Positions 1 to 4,677 of a stretch of DNA of 5,216 bases are shown piece after piece; positions within the stretch are counted from its first letter, which is position 1; every line of letters starts with the position of its first letter. The translations under genes were made by a program, and so were the position numbers. The stretch comes from Lachnospiraceae bacterium (lineage in GTDB: Bacteria > Bacillota > Clostridia > Lachnospirales > Lachnospiraceae): positions 1 to 5,216 of the forward strand of contig JAGAEH010000172.1 of assembly GCA_017613225.1 (NCBI GenBank), given 5' to 3'. The notes beneath the pieces were generated by a model. The model saw only the letters and a program-made list of their open reading frames with translations, was not told the DNA's origin and ran no database searches.

Positions 1-1917
1 AAAGGCCCGCTGCAGGAAGTCCTTGGCCTTGTCCCACAGCAGCCGCAGCACGTTCTTGGCCGCGGGCAGGCGGTAGTTGGGCAGTTCCATCACGAAGGGC
101 ACGGCCTCTCCCTTGAAGATCGTCCCCTTGTACAGGAAGGCGGCCAGCACGCCCAGCAGGATGCCCAGGGCGTAAAGTCCCATCATGATCAGCGCGCCGC
201 GCCCCGGGAAAAAAGCGCTCACAAAGAAGGCGTAGATCGGCACTTTGGCCGTGCAGCTCATGAAAGGCGTCAGAAGGATGGTCATCTTGCGGTCCCGCTC
301 GCTGGGGAGCGTCCTAGTGGACATCACGGCGGGCACCGTGCAGCCGAAGCCGATCAGCATGGGCACGATGCTGCGGCCGGACAGGCCGATCTTGCGCAGC
401 AGTTTGTCCATCACAAAGGCCACCCGGGCGATGTAGCCCGAATCCTCCAGGATCGACATGAAGAAGAACAGCGTCACGATGATGGGCAGAAAGCTCAGCA
501 CGCTGCCCACGCCTTCAAAGATGCCCTCTATCACCAGCCCGTGGATCACGGTGTTCACGCCGGCCGTTGTCAGCGCTTTGTCCACCGCCTCCGTCAGGGC
601 GCCCACGCCCTGTTCCATCAGCCCCTGGAGCCAGGCGCCGATCACGTTGAAGGTCAGCCAGAAGACCAGGCCCATGATGACGATGAAAGCCGGGATGGCC
701 GTGTATTTTCCGGTCAGGATGCGGTCGACGGCCTCGCTGCGCAGGTGTTCCTTCGTGACCCTGGGCTTCCGCACCGTCTCCGCGCACACGCGGCTGATAA
801 AGGTGAAGCGCATGTCCGCGATGGCGGCGCTGCGGTCCAGGCCGCACTCCTTTTCCATCTGCAGGATGATATGCTCCAGCATCTCGCTCTCGTTCTGATC
901 CAGTTTCAGTTTTTCCTTGATCTGCTCGTCGCCCTCGATCAGCTTGCTGGAGGCGAACCGCAGGGGGATGCCGGCCTCTTTCGCGTGGTCCTCGATCAGA
1001 TGCCGCACGCCGTGGAGACAGCGGTGCACCGCGCCGCCCCGGTGGGACTCGTCGCAGAAGTCCTGCCGCACCGGCGGCTCCTGATACTTTGCCACGTGCA
1101 TGGCGTGGTCGATCAGTTCGTCCACGCCTTCGTTTTTGATGGCGGAGATCGCCACCACCGGCACGCCCAGCATCGCTTCCATCTCGTTGATGTCCACGCT
1201 GCCGCCGTTGGCGGTCACCTCGTCCATCATGTTCAGAGCCACCACCATGGGCACGTCCATCTCCAGCAGCTGCATGGTCAGATAGAGGTTCCGCTCGATG
1301 TTGGAGGCGTCCACGATGTTGATGATGGCCTTGGGTTTTTCATCCAGCACAAAATTGCGGGAGATCATCTCCTCGCTGGAATAGGGGGACATGGAGTAGA
1401 TGCCCGGCAGATCCGTGATCAGCGTATCGCTGTGGCCCTTGATGCTGCCGTCTTTCCGGTCCACCGTCACCCCGGGGAAATTGCCCACATGCTGGTTGGA
1501 ACCGGTGAGCTGGTTGAACAGAGTGGTTTTGCCCGCGTTCTGATTGCCCACAAGGCCGAAGGTGAGGATCGTGCCTTCGGGAAGCGGATCGCCGCTGCCC
1601 TTGGGATGGAACTTTCCGCCCTCGCCCAGGCCGGGGTGCGCGCTTTTGCGCCGCTCCCGTTCCAGCTGATCCGGCTCTTTCTTTTCGTTCTCCGCCAGAG
1701 GCGCGACTTCGATCTTCGCCGCGTCAGCCACCCGCAGCGTCAGGCTGTAGCCGTGGATCAGCAGTTCCATGGGATCTCCCATGGGCGCGAACTTGACCAC
1801 CGACACCTCCGCGCCGGGGATCACGCCCATGTCCAGAAAGTGCTGGCGCAGGGCTCCCTCGCCGCCGACGGACTCGATCACGCCCCGTTTTCCGATCTCC
1901 AGTTCATTCAGCTTCAT
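1..1917 (-). CDS. feoB: FeoA-FeoB fusion ferrous iron transporter (C-terminus off the left edge)
   Basis: Imports Fe(II) across the cytoplasmic membrane through a GTPase-linked permease. The frame is open from ATG at 1917 to the left edge: 639 residues with no stop, so the C-terminus is missing. Residues 1-74 (MKLNELEIGKRGVIES...) are a FeoA-type SH3-like domain. Residues 75-115 are a charged, Gly/Pro-rich linker. The G domain follows: G1 GNQNAGKTT (124-132), G2 region GNFPGVTVD (145-153), G3 DLPG (169-172), G4 NMMD (229-232), G5 near SAIKNEG (258-264). Residues about 280-395 form the helical regulatory and connecting region. Membrane helices start near 405, with Gate-like segments carrying the conserved cysteines in GFGCTVPAV (C526) and PFMSCTAKVP (C555). 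FeoB alone is usually about 650-830 residues, so perhaps 60-200 are missing. AAGGAG at 1929-1934, 11 nt upstream, supports the start. FeoA is normally a separate gene; here it is fused in frame. Confidence 0.96.
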   Translation of the reverse strand, partial: MKLNELEIGKRGVIESVGGEGALRQHFLDMGVIPGAEVSVVKFAPMGDPMELLIHGYSLTLRVADAAKIEVAPLAENEKKEPDQLERERRKSAHPGLGEGGKFHPKGSGDPLPEGTILTFGLVGNQNAGKTTLFNQLTGSNQHVGNFPGVTVDRKDGSIKGHSDTLITDLPGIYSMSPYSSEEMISRNFVLDEKPKAIINIVDASNIERNLYLTMQLLEMDVPMVVALNMMDEVTANGGSVDINEMEAMLGVPVVAISAIKNEGVDELIDHAMHVAKYQEPPVRQDFCDESHRGGAVHRCLHGVRHLIEDHAKEAGIPLRFASSKLIEGDEQIKEKLKLDQNESEMLEHIILQMEKECGLDRSAAIADMRFTFISRVCAETVRKPRVTKEHLRSEAVDRILTGKYTAIPAFIVIMGLVFWLTFNVIGAWLQGLMEQGVGALTEAVDKALTTAGVNTVIHGLVIEGIFEGVGSVLSFLPIIVTLFFFMSILEDSGYIARVAFVMDKLLRKIGLSGRSIVPMLIGFGCTVPAVMSTRTLPSERDRKMTILLTPFMSCTAKVPIYAFFVSAFFPGRGALIMMGLYALGILLGVLAAFLYKGTIFKGEAVPFVMELPNYRLPAAKNVLRLLWDKAKDFLQRAF

Positions 1918-1928
1918 CGCCGTATCCG

Positions 1929-1934
1929 CTCCTT
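1929..1934 (-). promoter_or_regulatory. Ribosome binding site of feoAB
   Basis: The minus strand reads AAGGAG, a full Shine-Dalgarno core, 11 nt before the ATG at 1917. The spacing is a little long, but no other Met codon in this frame lies closer. It therefore fixes the start so that the FeoA domain is included in the protein. Confidence 0.8.
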
Positions 1935-1935
1935 C

Positions 1936-1953
1936 AGTTAGTCTCAACTAACT
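1936..1953. promoter_or_regulatory. Candidate operator: 7-4-7 palindrome at the feo transcription start
   Basis: AGTTAGT, CTCA, ACTAACT: perfect 7-bp arms around a 4-bp centre. It lies 6 bp downstream of the feo -10 box, so it covers the expected transcription start, where a bound repressor would block initiation. The half-site words (GTTAG/CTAAC) resemble those of DtxR/IdeR-family metal-dependent repressors. The spacing between the arms does not match the classical 19-bp DtxR box, so the regulator family is only a suggestion. It does not resemble a Fur box. Fe(II)-dependent repression would suit a ferrous-iron importer. Confidence 0.6.
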
Positions 1954-1959
1954 ATCGTC

Positions 1960-1988
1960 AGAATACCACCTCAGTTAGCCGAAGTCAA
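1960..1988 (-). promoter_or_regulatory. Sigma-A-type promoter of feoAB
   Basis: On the minus strand, TTGACT (1988-1983) is followed by exactly 17 bp and then TATTCT (1965-1960). These are near-consensus -35 and -10 boxes at ideal spacing. Transcription should start about 7 bp further on, near 1953, giving a leader of about 35 nt before the ATG. No other promoter of this quality was seen upstream of feoAB. Confidence 0.8.
1971..1978. promoter_or_regulatory. Additional operator half-site within the feo promoter spacer
   Basis: TCAGTTAG here repeats exactly the word at 1934-1941, which forms the left arm of the 7-4-7 palindrome. It lies between the -35 and -10 boxes. Its centre is about 31 bp from the palindrome centre, near three helical turns, so a second repressor dimer could bind on the same DNA face. 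A convincing partner arm is not visible, so this may be a weak or auxiliary site. Confidence 0.4.
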
Positions 1989-2012
1989 ACGGTTTTTGCT
2001 ATTCTTTGGCAG

Positions 2013-2037
2013 AACACACAGGGACGGTCCTTTTGTG
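2013..2037 (-). repeat. REP-like palindromic repeat, upstream copy
   Basis: The core at 2015-2037 begins CACACA and continues GGGACGGTCCTTTTGTG. It is an imperfect palindrome centred on 2026, with a single unpaired position (C/T) if G-T wobble is allowed. The 25 bases are identical to the reverse complement of 2976-3000. It lies about 120 bp before the transposase start codon and about 25 bp upstream of the feo -35 box, and marks the left end of the unit. Confidence 0.85.
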
Positions 2038-2067
2038 CTCGTCTTTCTCCCGATTTCCACAATCTGC

Positions 2068-2096
2068 TTGCATTATCCGCTGAAAATACGTATGAT
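2068..2096 (+). promoter_or_regulatory. Promoter of the RAYT transposase gene
   Basis: TTGCAT (2068-2073), exactly 17 bp, then TATGAT (2091-2096): good sigma-A-type -35 and -10 boxes. Transcription would start near 2103 and leave a leader of about 55 nt before the ATG at 2159. The promoter lies inside the repeat-bounded unit, so the unit carries its own expression signals. Confidence 0.65.
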
Positions 2097-2105
2097 ATCT
2101 TCTAT

Positions 2106-2118
2106 CAACAGTCTGTTG
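2106..2118. promoter_or_regulatory. Short palindrome at the RAYT transcription start
   Basis: CAACAG, T, CTGTTG: perfect 6-bp arms around one base, starting 9 bp after the -10 box. The position suits a repressor or autoregulatory site, or a small leader structure. No binding protein can be named, and a chance 6-bp palindrome is possible. Confidence 0.3.
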
Positions 2119-2158
2119 CTCATTCTTTCTATTCTCATTTCTACGAAAGGTTCTATCT

Positions 2159-2893
2159 ATGTCTCGAACTGCAAGGATCATCGGCACCAGCGGCATCTAT
2201 CATGTCATGATGCGCGGAATCAACCGGCAGCCCATTTTCACGGATGCCAGGGATAGATCGCGTTTTTTGGAGATCCTCAAGGATTGCCGCGAGGTCAGTA
2301 ATTATGAATTATACGCGTATTGCCTGATGAACAATCATCTTCATCTCTTGATCAGGGCAAACAGCGAGCCTCTCTCCGCATTGGTTAAACGTATCGGAAC
2401 ACGTTATGCTGTCTGGTATAATAAACTGCATGACAGAAGCGGTCATCTGTTCCAGGACAGATTTAAAAGCAAGCCTGTCGACAACGACAGCTATTTTTTG
2501 ACCGTTTTACACTATATTCTTTATAACCCTGTCAAGGACGGCCTCTGCGCAAATGCGGCAGAATACTATTGGAGCAGCGCAAGGGATTACTTTTACGGAG
2601 GGGGAATCACTGATACGAGCTTTGCAGAAAAGCTGTTAAGCCGGCCTGAATTGATCGATTTCCTGAGCCGGCCATGTGATTCTTCCTGCTTGGATGATAC
2701 ACCTAAGCGGGTCACCGACCGGCAGGCTGTTCAGATCATTCGCAGTATTACAGGTCTGCAGCCGCAAGACTTTGCGCGGCTTGAAGATGCCCAGTTAAAA
2801 GCAGTGATCCCTATACTGTGCGAAAAGGGAATCTCAACGAGGCAGCTGAGCCGGCTTTCCGGTATGAGTATAGGGATCCTCAGAAAATACTAA
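2159..2893 (+). CDS. REP-associated tyrosine transposase (RAYT), Y1/HUH family
   Basis: A predicted single-strand DNA endonuclease of the IS200/Y1 superfamily, 244 residues. It would cut and rejoin hairpin DNA through a tyrosine-DNA intermediate. Motifs in order: YHVMMRGINRQPIF (14-27), the typical RAYT N-terminal segment; the metal-binding HUH motif HLH at 60-62 within NNHLHLLI; GHLFQDRFKSKPV (95-107); HYILYNPVKDGL (118-129), where Y119 is the likely nucleophile; and WSSARDY (138-144). All are intact with no frameshift, so the enzyme may be active. The tail (about 210-244, ending KGISTRQLSRLSGMSIGIL) reads like a helix-turn-helix and may recognise the repeat. The start is supported by GAAAGG (2145-2150), 8 nt upstream. 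Palindromic repeats flank the gene, the first beginning 7 bp after its stop. Assignment is by motif from memory; the subfamily is not assigned. Confidence 0.93.
   Translation: MSRTARIIGTSGIYHVMMRGINRQPIFTDARDRSRFLEILKDCREVSNYELYAYCLMNNHLHLLIRANSEPLSALVKRIGTRYAVWYNKLHDRSGHLFQDRFKSKPVDNDSYFLTVLHYILYNPVKDGLCANAAEYYWSSARDYFYGGGITDTSFAEKLLSRPELIDFLSRPCDSSCLDDTPKRVTDRQAVQIIRSITGLQPQDFARLEDAQLKAVIPILCEKGISTRQLSRLSGMSIGILRKY
2806..2878. repeat. 12-bp perfect inverted repeat inside the 3' end of the RAYT gene
   Basis: GATCCCTATACT at 2806-2817 is the exact reverse complement of 2867-2878, with 49 bp between. Both arms are coding (around VIPIL and SIGIL in the transposase tail), so the mRNA could form a long-range stem near its 3' end. 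The function is unknown, and it is unrelated in sequence to the REP-like repeats. Confidence 0.5.
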
Positions 2894-2900
2894 ATAGATC

Positions 2901-2927
2901 AGCACAAAAGGACCGTCCCCGTGTGCT
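2901..2927 (+). repeat. REP-like palindromic repeat, downstream copy A
   Basis: It starts 7 bp after the transposase stop. The core is 2903-2925, in the opposite orientation to the upstream copy. The outer stem AGCACA/TGTGCT is perfect, the inner GGAC/GTCC is perfect, and between them lies a 3-by-3 mismatch on this strand. On the minus strand two of those three become G-T wobbles. The first 19 bases (2901-2919) are the exact reverse complement of 2021-2039 in the upstream copy. Confidence 0.85.
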
Positions 2928-2948
2928 GCTGTGCGCTAATTCGGGCAA

Positions 2949-2971
2949 CACAAAAGGACCGTCCCTTTGTG
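2949..2971 (+). repeat. REP-like palindromic repeat, downstream copy B
   Basis: The best palindrome of the four: CACAAA pairs with TTTGTG and GGAC with GTCC around a single central base, with one A/C mismatch. Read on the minus strand that mismatch becomes a G-T (G-U in RNA) wobble, so the RNA hairpin is fully paired with a CGG loop. It lies 4 bp before copy C in the same orientation. Confidence 0.85.
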
Positions 2972-2975
2972 CTGA

Positions 2976-3000
2976 CACAAAAGGACCGTCCCTGTGTGTT
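2976..3000 (+). repeat. REP-like palindromic repeat, downstream copy C (right end of unit)
   Basis: The core is 2976-2998. The 25 bases are the perfect reverse complement of the upstream copy at 2013-2037, making them the terminal inverted repeats of the unit. It ends 13 bp before the stop codon of the minus-strand membrane-protein gene, so it marks the boundary with the opp operon. It follows copy B with a period of 27 bp. Confidence 0.85.
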
Positions 3001-3013
3001 TTGAGTGTCCTGA

Positions 3014-3457
3014 TCAGGTAAACCTGGACAGGAAGATCGCGTTGAAGATCCCGCCGATGCCTACGTAGAGCAGGCCGATGATGATCAGAAACAGGAAGCT
3101 CCTGGGCTTTCCGCCGTGTCTGCGCTCTTTGTACTCCGCATAGCTCTCGTGCTTCTTTTTGAGAGTAAAGAACCAGGAGAGGGATTTGACAGCGTAGGCC
3201 AGGCCGTCAAATACTCCTTCGCTGGACACGAACAGCAGGCCTCCGAGGCAGGCGATCAAAAGCCCCACCAGGAAGAAGGCGTCGGAGAGGTTCATGATGC
3301 GGTCCTTCTCGATCCAGTTTGTGGTGAAGAGACCGCGGGTGACCAGGATCAGGAAGACCGCGGCCGCGGCGATTCCGGCCGTGACTGCATATTTGACCCA
3401 CGGCTTGTACTGTTTCCTGTTTTCACTCTGGCTGGTTTCAACAAGTTCGGTACTCAT
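3014..3457 (-). CDS. Small three-helix membrane protein, DUF3899-like, last gene of the opp operon
   Basis: 147 residues, function unknown. The N-terminus (1-20) is polar and should be cytoplasmic. Hydrophobic segments lie at about 21-41 (YAVTAGIAAAAVFLILV), 59-79 (DAFFLVGLLIACLGGLLFV) and 119-143 (RSFLFLIIIGLLYVGIGGIF). Between the second and third is a basic, aromatic stretch (KSLSWFFTLKKKHESYAEYKERR) that is likely cytoplasmic. The pattern of FxVGLL...GGLLFVSSxGxFD followed by a Lys-rich loop and a final helix resembles DUF3899 (PF13038) from memory; no profile search was run. Its ATG overlaps the oppF stop as ATGA (3454-3457), and only a weak AAAGA precedes it, so translation is probably coupled to oppF. 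Co-transcription suggests a role alongside peptide uptake, but that is inference. Its reading frame ends just short of the RAYT unit and is not interrupted by it. Confidence 0.85.
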   Translation of the reverse strand: MSTELVETSQSENRKQYKPWVKYAVTAGIAAAAVFLILVTRGLFTTNWIEKDRIMNLSDAFFLVGLLIACLGGLLFVSSEGVFDGLAYAVKSLSWFFTLKKKHESYAEYKERRHGGKPRSFLFLIIIGLLYVGIGGIFNAIFLSRFT

Positions 3458-4677
3458 TCTTTATCGTACTCTGCTCTGTACTTTTCCAGTTCCTTCGTAG
3501 TGCAGCGCACAAAGTGTCCGGGAACCATCTCGTACAGCGCAGGCTCCTCCTCTGAATACTCGTGATCCGTCAGCGGGTTGTACCGGATGCGGACGCGGTC
3601 CTTTTCGGAGACCGGATCCGGCAGCGGGATGGCGGACAGCAGCGACTTGGTGTAGGGATGGGTCGGATGGGCGAACAGCTCGTCCGAAGTGGCCAGTTCC
3701 ACCAGGTTGCCGAAGTACATGACGCCGATGCGGTTCGAGAAGTACTTGACCACGGACAGGTCATGGGCGATGAACAGGATCGTCAGGCCCATGGTCTGGC
3801 ACAGCTCGTTCAGCAGGTTGATGACCTGGGCGCGGATGGACACGTCCAGCGCGGAGATGGGCTCGTCCGCGATGATCAGTTCCGGATTCATGATGATGGA
3901 CCGGGCGATGCCGATACGCTGCCGCTGGCCGCCGGAGAACTCGTGGGGATAGCGGGACGCGTGCTCGGCCACCAGGCCGACGGTCTCCAGCATCTTGAAG
4001 ACCTGCTCGTCGATGTATTCCTTGTCCTTAACACCCTGGATGCGCAGACCTTCCGCGATGATCTCCTTGACCGTCATGCGGGGGTCCAGCGAAGCCACGG
4101 GATCCTGATAGATCATCTGGATCTTGGTGACCAGCTTGGATTTCTTGATCTGATGCCTCTCCCGCAGATAGTCGCGGTGGAGCTTGTGCAGCTCCTCGCC
4201 GGTGGCCGTCTTCTTGGCCTCCTCATACTCCGCGTCGATGCGCTTCAGCTCGTCCTTGATCCAGTCATCGTTGCCGTGCTTGTGATCGTAGCGCGCTTTC
4301 TTGATCTCCTTTTCCAGCTCGGAGATGCGGGCCTCGATCTCCTTCTTGCGGGCTTCATCCGCGGTCGGAAGCTCCTTCTTCAGCTCCTTGATCTCGTCCG
4401 TATAGCTGCGCGTGCCGGCCACGATGCGGCGGCCCTTGAAGTACACGCTGCCGGAGGTGGCGTCGTACAGACGGATGATGGTACGTCCCGTGGTAGTCTT
4501 GCCGCAGCCGGACTCGCCCACCAGGCCGAATACTTCGCCGCGCTTGATGTCAAAGGAAACGTCGTTGACGGCCTTCTTCTCGGCCCGGCGTCTGCCGAAA
4601 TACATGGACAGATGCTCTACCCGCAGCAGGGGTTCTTCGTTCTCGTCCTGAACCGGGTTCTTCACAAATTCGCTCAT
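3454..4677 (-). CDS. oppF: Oligopeptide ABC transporter ATP-binding protein OppF (AmiF-like) with coiled-coil insertion
   Basis: Cytoplasmic ATPase that pairs with OppD to power peptide import. Visible motifs: Walker A GESGCGKTT (54-62), Q-loop in YQDP (Q191), ABC signature FSGGQRQR (247-254), Walker B LIIADEP (267-273), D-loop SALD (275-278), H-loop H305 in IAHDLS. The C-terminal oligopeptide-transporter region follows (about 323-392: MYFGNLVEL, HPYTKSLLSAIPLPDP, VPGHFVRC). All catalytic residues are present. At 407 residues it is about 80-100 longer than typical OppF (around 305-330). The excess is a Lys/Glu-rich, helical, probably coiled-coil insertion at about 88-183, between the strand after Walker A and the Q-loop. 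AGGGAGG at 4685-4691, 7 nt before the ATG, is a strong ribosome site. The start overlaps the oppD stop as ATGA. DppF or another peptide/nickel-family ATPase is possible, but the paired OppD looks Opp/Ami-like. Confidence 0.93.
   Translation of the reverse strand: MSEFVKNPVQDENEEPLLRVEHLSMYFGRRRAEKKAVNDVSFDIKRGEVFGLVGESGCGKTTTGRTIIRLYDATSGSVYFKGRRIVAGTRSYTDEIKELKKELPTADEARKKEIEARISELEKEIKKARYDHKHGNDDWIKDELKRIDAEYEEAKKTATGEELHKLHRDYLRERHQIKKSKLVTKIQMIYQDPVASLDPRMTVKEIIAEGLRIQGVKDKEYIDEQVFKMLETVGLVAEHASRYPHEFSGGQRQRIGIARSIIMNPELIIADEPISALDVSIRAQVINLLNELCQTMGLTILFIAHDLSVVKYFSNRIGVMYFGNLVELATSDELFAHPTHPYTKSLLSAIPLPDPVSEKDRVRIRYNPLTDHEYSEEEPALYEMVPGHFVRCTTKELEKYRAEYDKE

Larger units (their letters stand above)
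2013..3000 (+). mobile_element. RAYT/REPtron-like unit: Y1 transposase gene enclosed by inverted hairpin repeats
   Basis: A single Y1/HUH transposase gene is enclosed by copies of one short palindromic repeat, one on the left and three on the right in opposite orientation. The first 25 and last 25 bases are perfect inverted repeats of each other. Base composition differs from the neighbours: one hand-counted 60-base line inside (2281-2340) is about 42% GC, against about 60-67% for lines in oppF and feoB. The unit lies wholly between two transcription units and breaks no gene. Known RAYT genes are typically flanked by REP/BIME-like palindromes that they are thought to process. Whether the unit moves as a whole, or only the repeats are mobilised, cannot be told from one copy. 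Confidence 0.75.

Noticed and set aside
541..1941. Long plus-strand open frame opposite feoAB
   Set aside because: Its His/Asp/Val-rich translation is the typical antisense shadow of a GC-rich gene. The minus strand encodes all FeoA/FeoB motifs without a stop.
1936..1953. Fur box upstream of feo
   Set aside because: The sequence does not resemble the GATAATGAT-type Fur repeats. The GTTAG/CTAAC words are closer to DtxR-family sites.
2901..3000. CRISPR array
   Set aside because: There are only three copies, with unequal gaps (23 and 4 bp between cores), each copy is itself a palindrome, and no cas genes are present.
3009..3018. CCTGATCAGG palindrome over the membrane-protein stop codon as a terminator
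   Set aside because: It has no loop and no following U-run on either strand, so it is probably a chance 10-bp palindrome.
2818..3021. Plus-strand open frame across the three repeats
   Set aside because: It overlaps the transposase end in another frame, and its repeated GPSLC-type residues merely translate the DNA repeats; no ribosome site was seen.
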